From: Prevotella sp. UBA2444
GTDB taxonomy: Bacteria > Bacteroidota > Bacteroidia > Bacteroidales > Bacteroidaceae
DNA length: 37,197 bases
Reading direction: 5' to 3'
Assembly: GCA_002342665.1 (NCBI GenBank)
Contig: DDQK01000037.1
Location: 1 to 37,197 of the forward strand
Of the stretch, positions 1 through 7,619 are shown piece by piece (position 1 is the first letter of the stretch; every line of letters begins with the position of its first letter). The notes below the pieces were generated by a model. It saw nothing but the letters and a program-made list of their open reading frames with translations, was not told the origin of the DNA and searched no databases. A program made the translations under genes and the position numbers.

Positions 1-50
1 CAACCGTATTCAGGAAAAGACACGATAGCGGGTAGGTTGAGCCTTAGCAG

Positions 51-75
51 GATGACAAATGACAGATGACAGTTT
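51..75 (+). repeat. TGACAGA-type heptamer cluster, left arm
   Basis: Three near-tandem ATGACA(A/G) units followed by TTT. The same sequence returns in inverted orientation at 161-193, so the two arms could pair. Related heptamers occur at 9913-9933, 14689-14712 and 27457-27487. The function is unknown. Positions 1-50 hold nothing I can assign. Confidence 0.8.
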
Positions 76-99
76 CCTGAAAATCCATGCAAAGTTATA

Positions 100-137
100 A
101 TTAGTATTATATATATTATAATATATATAATACTAAT
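100..137. repeat. 38-bp perfect AT-rich palindrome
   Basis: Positions 100-118 are the exact reverse complement of 119-137, and the sequence is almost entirely A and T. It sits between the inverted heptamer arms (51-75 and 161-193), giving a nested inverted repeat of about 140 bp directly upstream of the res promoter. It could extrude as a cruciform, end an upstream transcript or bind a dimeric protein. The sequence does not decide which. Confidence 0.9.
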
Positions 138-160
138 ATTCTCTATCTCTTCAAATTCAA

Positions 161-193
161 AAACTGTCATCTGTCATAACTGTCATTTGTCAG
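161..193 (-). repeat. TGACAGA-type heptamer cluster, inverted right arm
   Basis: Read on the - strand this matches 53-75 with one extra unit inserted. It lies about 45 bases upstream of the res promoter -7 element. Confidence 0.8.
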
Positions 194-237
194 TGTAAGT
201 TTTTTGGTAAAAGAAAATAAATCTCAATAAAATTTTG

Positions 238-245
238 TACCTTTG
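238..245 (+). promoter_or_regulatory. Bacteroidetes -7 element for the res operon
   Basis: TACCTTTG fits the TAnnTTTG consensus of the Bacteroidetes primary sigma factor. A matching -33 TTTG is not at the usual 19-21 nt upstream. Transcription would start near 250-252, leaving a very short leader before the ATG at 258. An in-frame TTG at 243 lies inside this element, so it cannot be the start codon for this transcript. Confidence 0.55.
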
Positions 246-257
246 CAGCCAAACAAA

Positions 258-3236
258 ATGCAGAATTGCTTTATGTTTTACGAACTGATACGACATAAAA
301 GAGACCAATGGTATGCCTCACCTGCATGTACGGTAAGGGACTTCATTGACTATATAATTAAGAAAGGTGAAATGCGCGATGCACAGATAGAAAGCATCCG
401 CACTTACCTCTACCTGAAAATAGCGTGTGGCAACAAACCACTTTGGAGGCTGTTTGCAGATGGGCAGTTTAATGACCCCGACTACCAGCTGAACCAAGCT
501 GAATACGGTTCAAACACGTACCAGACAATTGTGGGCAATGCAGGAGCAATGGCCTTGATGCAGTATGCCCAGCCCGACCCCATGAGTGCCCCGGTGCTCC
601 CCAAAATGAAAGAGCTGCTGCGTATCAAGGCCGAGGACATCGACTATGAGGCTGCGTTCAAGAGCATCTTCTACGATGAGGACTATACTGACTATGTGTT
701 CAGCCTGCCGATGGGAGCCGGCAAAACTTTCCTGATGGCAGCCTTCATATATATAGACCTGTATTTCGCCAACTGCAAAGATAAGAGTAACCCTGTTTGG
801 GCTCATAATTTCATGATATTCGCCCCAAGCGGCACAAAGTCCAGTATTCTGCCCAGCCTGCGCAACATCATGCGTTTCGATCCGTCGTGGGTGATACCTG
901 AGCCAGAAGCATCCAAGTTAAGGAGGATGGTGACTTTCGAGATTCTCGACCAGCAAAAGACGGCTAAAGACAGCAATCAGATAAAGAATCCAAATGCGCT
1001 GAAAATCAACAATCATCAGCCATACGACGAGATGATGGGGCTGGTGGCTATCACTAATGCGGAAAAGGTGATTCTCGACCGAGTGGAGAAGAAAGACGCC
1101 CAGCCCGAACTCTTTCAGACGCCCGAACAAAAGAAAGAATGGGAACAGATTCGCGTGGCCAACGAACTGCGCGATGTGATTGGCCGCATACCCAATCTGG
1201 CCATCTTTGTAGACGAGGTCCATCATGTGGCGGACAAGGATAATAAGTTGAAACAGGTGATTGAGAAGTGGACGGAAGGAAAGACATTCAACGGCATGAT
1301 TGGCTTCTCTGGCACTCCCTATCTGAAGAAACCATACCGTATCACTATAGGTACCGAACAACCGCTGAAAGACAGCAGCATGGCTACGGTGGTTTATTAT
1401 TATCCGCTGACCAGCGGTATTAAAAACTTTCTTAAAACTCCGCGCATAGAAGACAGCGAGTTGCCCAGCCGCGAACTGCTGGACAAGGGTGTACGCGACT
1501 TCCTGGATAATTACATGGATGTGGCTTATGATATTGCAGGCGATGGGAAGCCTCGCAAGGCCAAACTGGCTATCTTCTGTCGCAGCATAGCCAATCTGGA
1601 ACGTGATGTTTATCCGCAGGTCAGTCAGATAGTAGCCGAATACGGCATGTCTGCCAGCGACGTACTGCTGGCTTACCATAAAGGAGGCAAAGATGGCGGC
1701 GAAACTTTCCCTGCTCCTAAGGATGCAGAACAGGAGTTCCTACGACTCGACGAGGATAGCGACAAGCGCATCGTCCTTCTGGTTCGTATTGGACAGGAAG
1801 GCTGGGACTGTAAGAGCTTGGCAGGCGTGATTATGCCCTACGAGCCCGACGACAAGAGTCCCCAAAACTCGGTGCTCCAACGTACTTGCCGATGTCTTCG
1901 CCAAGCCGTGAGATACGAGGACGAGACGGCGCTCATCTGGCTCAATCGCGCCAATGCCGTCTATTTGGACCGCCAGCTGAAGGAAGAGCAGAACTCGTCG
2001 CTCGAGGAACTGAAAAGTGCTGCAGAAAAAGATCCTCCCCACTTCCAGCGTTATTCACGCATGGGGCGGCAGCGCGTGCCGGAGATTCCCTTCTACCAGT
2101 TGGAGCTGAACCACGTGGAGCGAATCGACGAAGTAAGACCCGACACAAAGGCCGTGCTCGAAAGCGGCGAATTGCTCATCAAGGCCAGACAATACGGGCG
2201 CGACACCAAGAATATTCATGTTGAGACCCTCAACTCCACGACTGATCTTGCCGGAATTGAAGTGCCTATGACCTTCACCGAATGGTTCTATCTGATTCTG
2301 AAAGAAGGCACAAACTATCCCAGCGAGGAAATGTTGCTAGAATATGAACCACAGCTGAGGCATGTCTTCAGCAGCATCAGCATAGAGAAGAAGGACGGCC
2401 GCTATCTGTCGGCAGAATTCGACCACGAGGCCATCCGTGAGGCCATCCGCCGGGCTTTCCTTACAGAGCGCACCGTAAAATACCGCAGAGAAGAGATACG
2501 TCGCGATGCCCATATCATGGTCATCAGGCATGGCGGTGAGACCGAGATAATCAACGACGACCGACGGCTGTCCGATTTCCAGCCTGCTGACGAAGAGAAA
2601 TATTTCCCATGCCAGAAGACGGTGCGGGAAATAGTCGATGCCGACGAAAACCCGCCTGCACTTCCCGATGACGAACGTGAATTTGTGGAATACCTGCGCA
2701 TGAAGGGCGAAACGGAAAAAGCCGACCTCAGGGAGCGTCAGCTCAGCGAAAAACTGCTGAGCATGGATGCCTGCCATAAGGACATCACCTACCAATACCT
2801 GCCCTACCGTTTTGACAGCAGTCTGGAGCGCGATTTCTTCCGCGACCTGCTGGCCTCCGTCCATGAGCAGAACTTGGAGATATATTTCAATGGCGACGAG
2901 CAATTCACGTCGTTTATCATCAAGCCCTACAAGACGACGGGCGACGAATGGGAGGCACTGCAGCAGTACGTGCCCGACTTCTTGGTGCTGAGCCGCAGGC
3001 AGGACGGCAGCATCGACCGTGTGCTCATTATCGAGACCAAGGGCCAGATTTATGCCGACAGCTTCAAGGACAAGCACGACTACATGACGGGCACCTTCCT
3101 GGAACTAAACCGCAACCGCGAGGGACTGCCAGAGTTCGACTACCTCTATCTGGAGGCCGAGAAGGACAATAAGAACCTCGCTCAGCTGGAGACAAAGGCA
3201 CGAGACACCATCAAAACTTTTTTCAAACTGAAATAA
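258..3236 (+). CDS. res: Type III-like restriction endonuclease subunit (Res), SF2 helicase plus PD-(D/E)XK nuclease
   Basis: Predicted ATP-dependent translocase/endonuclease subunit of a type III-like restriction-modification complex acting with the Mod protein encoded next. From the ATG at 258 it is 992 aa, within the usual Res range of about 900-1000. Visible helicase motifs are MGAGKT (Walker A, about 152-157), DEVH (about 319-322) and SGTP (about 350), then an RecA2 block with EGWDC and QRTCRCLRQ. Near the C-terminus PDFLV (P906-D907) followed by ETKG (E926, K928) forms a PD-(D/E)XK nuclease site, so the cleavage domain looks intact. A TTG 15 bases upstream is in frame but falls in the promoter; ATG 273 is another possible start. 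The gene comes first, 12 bases before mod; in the best-known type III systems mod precedes res. Confidence 0.9.
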   Translation: MQNCFMFYELIRHKRDQWYASPACTVRDFIDYIIKKGEMRDAQIESIRTYLYLKIACGNKPLWRLFADGQFNDPDYQLNQAEYGSNTYQTIVGNAGAMALMQYAQPDPMSAPVLPKMKELLRIKAEDIDYEAAFKSIFYDEDYTDYVFSLPMGAGKTFLMAAFIYIDLYFANCKDKSNPVWAHNFMIFAPSGTKSSILPSLRNIMRFDPSWVIPEPEASKLRRMVTFEILDQQKTAKDSNQIKNPNALKINNHQPYDEMMGLVAITNAEKVILDRVEKKDAQPELFQTPEQKKEWEQIRVANELRDVIGRIPNLAIFVDEVHHVADKDNKLKQVIEKWTEGKTFNGMIGFSGTPYLKKPYRITIGTEQPLKDSSMATVVYYYPLTSGIKNFLKTPRIEDSELPSRELLDKGVRDFLDNYMDVAYDIAGDGKPRKAKLAIFCRSIANLERDVYPQVSQIVAEYGMSASDVLLAYHKGGKDGGETFPAPKDAEQEFLRLDEDSDKRIVLLVRIGQEGWDCKSLAGVIMPYEPDDKSPQNSVLQRTCRCLRQAVRYEDETALIWLNRANAVYLDRQLKEEQNSSLEELKSAAEKDPPHFQRYSRMGRQRVPEIPFYQLELNHVERIDEVRPDTKAVLESGELLIKARQYGRDTKNIHVETLNSTTDLAGIEVPMTFTEWFYLILKEGTNYPSEEMLLEYEPQLRHVFSSISIEKKDGRYLSAEFDHEAIREAIRRAFLTERTVKYRREEIRRDAHIMVIRHGGETEIINDDRRLSDFQPADEEKYFPCQKTVREIVDADENPPALPDDEREFVEYLRMKGETEKADLRERQLSEKLLSMDACHKDITYQYLPYRFDSSLERDFFRDLLASVHEQNLEIYFNGDEQFTSFIIKPYKTTGDEWEALQQYVPDFLVLSRRQDGSIDRVLIIETKGQIYADSFKDKHDYMTGTFLELNRNREGLPEFDYLYLEAEKDNKNLAQLETKARDTIKTFFKLK

Positions 3237-3248
3237 ACAAATCAATAT

Positions 3249-5144
3249 ATGGCAATCAAATATATCCCATTCTATACACCGCTGGAAGGTCAGGCCGTGC
3301 TTGGCAACTTTATTCGCACCCGCCGACTGCTCGACTATCGTGGAAACCGTGATGTAGTGCCCGTCGTTGAGCGCGGCATGGTGAAATACGACATGGTGCG
3401 CGAAGAACCCGTCGGCGAAAACCCAGACAAGAATATGGTGGTGCGCGGCGACTGCGTGGCCACCTGTGCCTATCTGAAAGATCGGGGCATCAAGGTAGAC
3501 TTGGTATATATCGACCCGCCCTTTGCCAGCGGTGCCGACTATGCCAAGAAAGTCTATCTGCGCCATAACCCTGCTCTGGCAGAGCGGATAGAGGAAGCCG
3601 AGCGCGAACTCTCGCACGACGAGATGAAGAGCTTCGAGGAAAAGATGTACGGCGACATCTGGGACAAGGAGAAATACCTCAACTGGATGTACGAGAACCT
3701 CTGTGCCATCAAGAGCGTCATGAGCGATGAGGCAAGCATATATGTGCATCTGGACTGGAACATAGGCCACTATGTGAAAATACTGATGGACGAGATTTTC
3801 GGCGAAGAGAATTTTGCAAACGAAATCGTCTGGCATTATTACAATAAGATGCAGGGCAACGTCAACAGATTTGCTTCCAACCATGATACAATTTTTTACT
3901 ACCATATTGGGAATGATTTCAACTTTACTCCAATAAAGGAAAAACGAGAGAAGCAGACAAAGCAAATTAAAAGAGTTTGGGATAGTGAGGGTCAAAAACT
4001 CGTCAATGCCAAAGACGAGAATGGAAAAGTGATTTATCAAGATTCAGACTCTTTCACGATTGATGATGTTTGGAGATTGCCTATGCTTCAACCTGCTGGC
4101 CAAGTTGAGCCGATGGAATATGAAACTCAAAAACCAGAGGCATTATTAAGACGAATTATCGAATCATCAAGCAATGAAGGCATGCTTGTGGCCGACTTCT
4201 TCGCGGGCAGCGGCGTGACAGCGGCTGTCGCCCATAAACTGGGGCGCAGATTCGTTACCTGCGACATTGGCATCAACAGCATCGAGCTGACCCGCGACCG
4301 CCTGAAGAACCTCGGTGCCGAGTTCGACGTGATGAAGGTGGACGACGGGGTCTCTCTCTTCCGCAATCCGGCACAGACGATGGACAGAGTAAGAGAAATC
4401 ATCCCCAACCTAAAGGCAGATGCCGAACTGGGCAAGTTCTGGGCAGGCAGCGTCAGCGATACGCAGAAAGGCAAGATACCCGTCTACGTACCCGACCTGA
4501 AGAACAGTGCGGAGCGCCTGCTCGACCGCGCCATGATGAGTCGTATCGTGGAGGAGATAACGAAAATCAATGCCGACACCGACCTGAAGGAAGTGCGCAT
4601 CTACTATATCAACAAGATAGCCGACGGCGAGTTGGAAAAGGAGGAGCGTCACGCCGACCCCCGCATCCACATCGTCAAGGAGCCGCTGCGCCCCTATCTG
4701 GCTCAGACCATCGAACTGGACAAGGCCCGATGGGAGGGGCCACGTGAGGTACAGGATGGCTGCTTCACACGCTGGCGCATTGACCTCCGCTGGTTCTTCA
4801 GCGACCGCGTAGCCAAGAAAATCAAAGACTACAACGAAGTAAGTCTGGCTCAGGTGAACAAGTACAATGAGAAGCATACTGATGCCCCCAAGACGTTCAC
4901 CCCGCTGCGCATCAGCGAAGAAGGGCTGGAGTGCATCGAGATGGTGAGCCTCGACTGCACCTGCAGCGACTCGCCCGAGTGGCACGCCGATGCAGAAATC
5001 AAAATCGACGCCAAGACCAGCCGCATGATTTTCAACGGCACGAAAACGCAGAAGTTCTGGCAGGGCTACATCGTTAGCGACGAGCGCCCACTGCGCCTGA
5101 AGATTCGCAACATCTGCGGAGATGAGACAATTTTTGTATTATAG
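3249..5144 (+). CDS. mod: Type III-like DNA methyltransferase (Mod), beta class
   Basis: Predicted adenine-N6 (or cytosine-N4) DNA methyltransferase that supplies sequence recognition and host protection for the Res complex. It is 631 aa, typical for type III Mod. The catalytic motif IV is IDPPF (D89-F92), and the AdoMet-binding motif DFFAGSG is at 316-322. Motif IV before motif I is the beta-class order, with the target recognition domain between them. Within that stretch the DNA at about 3830-4170 drops to about 35% GC by hand count (3901-3960 and 4021-4080), against 58% at 4321-4380. The reading frame stays open throughout. This suggests recombinational replacement of the recognition domain. 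It follows res by 12 bases with an A-rich leader and is followed by two unknown genes in the same operon. Confidence 0.9.
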   Translation: MAIKYIPFYTPLEGQAVLGNFIRTRRLLDYRGNRDVVPVVERGMVKYDMVREEPVGENPDKNMVVRGDCVATCAYLKDRGIKVDLVYIDPPFASGADYAKKVYLRHNPALAERIEEAERELSHDEMKSFEEKMYGDIWDKEKYLNWMYENLCAIKSVMSDEASIYVHLDWNIGHYVKILMDEIFGEENFANEIVWHYYNKMQGNVNRFASNHDTIFYYHIGNDFNFTPIKEKREKQTKQIKRVWDSEGQKLVNAKDENGKVIYQDSDSFTIDDVWRLPMLQPAGQVEPMEYETQKPEALLRRIIESSSNEGMLVADFFAGSGVTAAVAHKLGRRFVTCDIGINSIELTRDRLKNLGAEFDVMKVDDGVSLFRNPAQTMDRVREIIPNLKADAELGKFWAGSVSDTQKGKIPVYVPDLKNSAERLLDRAMMSRIVEEITKINADTDLKEVRIYYINKIADGELEKEERHADPRIHIVKEPLRPYLAQTIELDKARWEGPREVQDGCFTRWRIDLRWFFSDRVAKKIKDYNEVSLAQVNKYNEKHTDAPKTFTPLRISEEGLECIEMVSLDCTCSDSPEWHADAEIKIDAKTSRMIFNGTKTQKFWQGYIVSDERPLRLKIRNICGDETIFVL

Positions 5145-5165
5145 AGTATAGAATATTTAGATAAG

Positions 5166-5990
5166 ATGGAGTCACATTTCGTAAAACTGGAACCTCCCTA
5201 TCAGATTATCCATTACGGAGGAGTTGTTGGAATACAAATAGGAACTCTTATTGTGGTAGGTAAAGAGTATCCTGGCCCAGATGGTATAGATATTTATACG
5301 CATAGCCATCCGGTTGTCAGCTATGTTAACAAGCGTCAACTCTTGGCTAAGCTTGGTAAGGATCGGGGCAATCGTGATATAACGTCATATTATGGTGGCG
5401 GAGAAGGGAACGTGTGGAGTAAAGTGGAGGTTAGTGACGTGGACATTATTGGCATGTCTGACCCTAATGCCGACGTAGAGCCGAGTCCCTTTGAATGGAG
5501 TGATTTCGTACTGCTTGCTAGTGATGGCTTTACTTTGGGAGATGCAGAAAAGGGGGCCTGGCGTAAAAACGGAATCTTTGATTTGGAAAGTTACCTGCGT
5601 AGAGTTGGCTTATACCTTAATCTCCCCACTGTAGCTGACCATTTAGAATTGAATTTATCTCTGTTATATAGAAAAGACAAAACCGGCTTTGTCAGAAAAT
5701 GTATCGTTTGTCAAGAGGATAACCCTGAATTGATTTCCTTCTTTGTGCCTATTTATAACAAAAAGGATCAAGAAATAATCGAGATTATCATTCAGCAACT
5801 CTGGCAGTATTTGTCATTAATGAAAAGTCTTGGTGCTTCTGTTGTATTCAGGGCGTCTGAAATCCCAGAATTCGGAGAAGTAAATATGCCAAGGGATGAA
5901 AAGGACGTTAGCTGCCTGTCGAGAGTAGTCAAGACCCTTAATGAAACTTACGAAGAGAAGTACCGCAAGACATTCCTCTTGCGTCAGTAA
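5166..5990 (+). CDS. Hypothetical protein in the res-mod operon (274 aa)
   Basis: I do not recognise this family. It starts 21 bases after the mod stop and ends 8 bases before the next gene, so it is almost certainly cotranscribed with res-mod. No signal peptide or membrane segment is visible, so it is probably cytoplasmic. The N-terminal third is rich in glycine and beta-type segments (GGVVGIQIGTLIVVG, about 18-32). An HSHP tetrapeptide is at 46-49, a CxxC pair at C179/C182, and the last 100 residues look helical. The DNA is clearly AT-rich (27% GC in 5641-5700 by hand count), unlike res and the conserved parts of mod, which points to separate acquisition. Possible roles are a regulator, specificity accessory or extra effector of the restriction system. 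None can be shown from the sequence. Confidence 0.8.
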   Translation: MESHFVKLEPPYQIIHYGGVVGIQIGTLIVVGKEYPGPDGIDIYTHSHPVVSYVNKRQLLAKLGKDRGNRDITSYYGGGEGNVWSKVEVSDVDIIGMSDPNADVEPSPFEWSDFVLLASDGFTLGDAEKGAWRKNGIFDLESYLRRVGLYLNLPTVADHLELNLSLLYRKDKTGFVRKCIVCQEDNPELISFFVPIYNKKDQEIIEIIIQQLWQYLSLMKSLGASVVFRASEIPEFGEVNMPRDEKDVSCLSRVVKTLNETYEEKYRKTFLLRQ

Positions 5991-5998
5991 TCATTCTG

Positions 5999-6622
5999 AT
6001 GAGGAAAGACTACGATAAAGAGTTTATTGAAATAGATACTGCACCTCTAAGTATAGGTAGTATACTTAAAATGGCACAGCACAACATCGGTAATACCACA
6101 TATACCGATGCTCTGCTGATTTATGCCAACAATTGTAATCCAACAGACCTTTATATTATAAGTTATGTGGGTCGTATTATTAAACTAAGACGGATTAATG
6201 AAGTCAGTCTTCCTGGTGAACCTCATGAGTTGATGCGTCCTCAGCAGTTAAATCAAGACCCGAGGGCAAAGTATCGTCGCTTGGATATAACTGCTCGTGC
6301 AGAAATACTAAAGTCTGCTCTGTTGGATATGTACAAGAGGAAATTGTTTACGACTAAAAATCATTGGGTTGGCACTTTCTTGGTAGTGCGCGACCATTTA
6401 GAAAGGGCTGGCTTTACACAGACAGACTTTACCAGTATGGCTGTAAGCATAACCCCTGAAGACTTCCCTCAGAGGCTGCACATCAGCGAAAGTACCATGA
6501 AGAACTTCACCAAGGTGATTACTGATCCTCACGACAGGAACGAGGCCTACTACGACATGAAAAACAATCCACAGGAGGACTTCTGCGATGAACTATGGAA
6601 TGCGATAGAAAGGATGTTGTAA
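5999..6622 (+). CDS. Hypothetical protein, last gene of the res-mod operon (207 aa)
   Basis: Family not recognised. It starts 8 bases after the preceding stop and is followed by a tandem repeat and a strong terminator, so it closes the operon. It has no signal peptide or membrane segment. The sequence is mixed alpha/beta, with a basic central part (about 80-120, including RAKYRRLDITARAEILK) and an acidic, probably helical C-terminus. GC is about 35% at 6001-6060 and about 45% at 6481-6540 by hand count, so the last third resembles the host more than the first. A DNA-binding or partner-binding role is possible but not supported by any motif I can name. Confidence 0.8.
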   Translation: MRKDYDKEFIEIDTAPLSIGSILKMAQHNIGNTTYTDALLIYANNCNPTDLYIISYVGRIIKLRRINEVSLPGEPHELMRPQQLNQDPRAKYRRLDITARAEILKSALLDMYKRKLFTTKNHWVGTFLVVRDHLERAGFTQTDFTSMAVSITPEDFPQRLHISESTMKNFTKVITDPHDRNEAYYDMKNNPQEDFCDELWNAIERML

Positions 6623-6654
6623 TACGGAATTAACGTATTCCGATATCATAAATT

Positions 6655-6680
6655 ACGGACTTTATACGGACTTTATACGG
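6655..6680 (+). repeat. 11-bp tandem repeat (ACGGACTTTAT, 2.3 copies)
   Basis: ACGGACTTTAT occurs at 6655-6665 and again at 6666-6676, followed by ACGG that merges into the terminator stem. A small inverted repeat (CGGAAT/ATTCCG, 6625-6642) precedes it. The region lies between the restriction operon and its terminator. Confidence 0.8.
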
Positions 6681-6713
6681 CGGTTACGGAAGTGACCGCC
6701 ACTTCTTTTTTTT
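6679..6713 (+). terminator. Rho-independent terminator of the res-mod operon
   Basis: A 9-bp stem (6679-6687 with 6692-6700, one G-T wobble) closes a GGAA tetraloop and is followed by a T-rich tail to 6713. It separates the restriction operon from the DUF3127/primase unit. Confidence 0.85.
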
Positions 6714-6718
6714 GTACT

Positions 6719-6726
6719 TACCTTTG
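6719..6726 (+). promoter_or_regulatory. -7 element for the DUF3127/primase operon
   Basis: TACCTTTG directly after the terminator T-tract fits the Bacteroidetes TAnnTTTG consensus, though no -33 TTTG is correctly spaced. A start near 6732 gives a leader of about 87 nt before the ATG at 6819. An in-frame TTG at 6729 is at the transcription start and is an unlikely initiator. Confidence 0.5.
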
Positions 6727-6818
6727 CATTGGAAACAAGAAGCCACGGGCTCTATAAACCCCGTTCGGATGAGTTCCAAGAAGCAACAAAAGTATTAACA
6801 AAAAAGGAAAGTAAAAAA

Positions 6819-7100
6819 ATGCAAGCAAACATTATGAAAGTGAAGAGCTGCAGCGAGCAGTTCTACGTGAAGAGTGAGAAGGCCGACAACGGTCAGATGG
6901 CCAAGCGTAACCTGGTACTTCAGGAGATTGGCGGCAAGTTCGAAAACTCTTACCTTGTGGCTGTCCTTGGCAACCTTGCCGGATGCCAGTTCTACGAAGG
7001 CGATGTGGTCATCACGACCCTTCGGTTCTCTACCCGTGAGTACAACGGTCAAGTTTTTCAAGACATCGTAGCCACGGACATTATTAAAATAAACAGATAA
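6819..7100 (+). CDS. DUF3127 family single-stranded-DNA-binding-like protein
   Basis: A small 93-aa protein matching the DUF3127 pattern of Bacteroidetes: a beta-rich body, the EGD element in CQFYEGDVVITTLRF, then the near-invariant STREYNGQ segment and a closing beta strand (FQDIVATDI). The family is predicted to have an OB fold and is usually associated with replication or mobile-element genes. The ATG at 6819 was chosen because it follows an A-rich leader containing AAGGAAAG; the open frame continues upstream to 6729 into promoter sequence. Just downstream are an unknown gene and a primase-like ATPase, so a role in protecting single-stranded DNA during element replication is a reasonable inference. 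Confidence 0.75.
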   Translation: MQANIMKVKSCSEQFYVKSEKADNGQMAKRNLVLQEIGGKFENSYLVAVLGNLAGCQFYEGDVVITTLRFSTREYNGQVFQDIVATDIIKINR

Positions 7101-7184
7101 GTTAAACTTTGGGTTGAAGTGAGGAGGATGTTCCCGGGTAAATGCGCAAAGATTCCAACCTTCTTCTCGCAAACAACTCAAAAC

Positions 7185-7619
7185 ATGGAAAAAGTAAACA
7201 ACAGTAACAAGCAGCAGATTTTGCAGAACGTCCAGATGGACACCCAGACAACATTCATGAACAATGGCGACATCAATATCTTCCCATGCTTATGGGAGCA
7301 GGATAAAGCACCAGTGACAGCTGATGGCAAGGGGCTGGTTCGCTATCGTGCTGGGGTGATGGTGGAAGAAGACGGAAGGACTCGCATGAAGCGTTACCAT
7401 GACGGACTGAACGGTCCTAAGTATGAGACGCTCTTCCAGACAGCCCATGCTGATGTGAAGCGTACTCGCGAGATGAACCACGGACAGCGCGGATGTCTGA
7501 AGGTGGAGTTCAGATTTCCCCGCCGCTATCCACTCTCGTTGATGAAGAGCCTCTTCTATCAGGAGTCCGAGGAGATCATGGCCTATTTTAACTCAAGAAA
7601 GGAGGAAACAGTATGGTAA
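7185..7619 (+). CDS. Hypothetical protein of the primase module (144 aa)
   Basis: Not recognised. The ATG at 7185 gives a protein with a polar, Asn/Gln-rich N-terminus (about 1-25), then a mixed central part rich in charged residues. There is no signal peptide, membrane segment or nameable motif. The frame is open further upstream to 7119, with a GAGGAGG stretch immediately before an ATG at 7128, so a 163-aa form is possible. Its end overlaps the primase start by 7 bases, and it carries the AGAAAGGAGG ribosome-binding site of that gene. Translational coupling therefore implies a related function, perhaps a DNA-binding accessory. Confidence 0.7.
   Translation: MEKVNNSNKQQILQNVQMDTQTTFMNNGDINIFPCLWEQDKAPVTADGKGLVRYRAGVMVEEDGRTRMKRYHDGLNGPKYETLFQTAHADVKRTREMNHGQRGCLKVEFRFPRRYPLSLMKSLFYQESEEIMAYFNSRKEETVW

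Noticed and set aside
1..69. Open frame from the window edge to a TGA at 67-69
   Set aside because: Only 22 residues without recognisable sequence; it may be the end of an upstream gene but cannot be supported.
5300..5320. HSHP in the 274-aa protein resembling the JAMM metalloprotease signature
   Set aside because: The required S-x-x-D at the fixed distance after HSHP is absent and no suitably placed glutamate is clear, so the match is probably chance.
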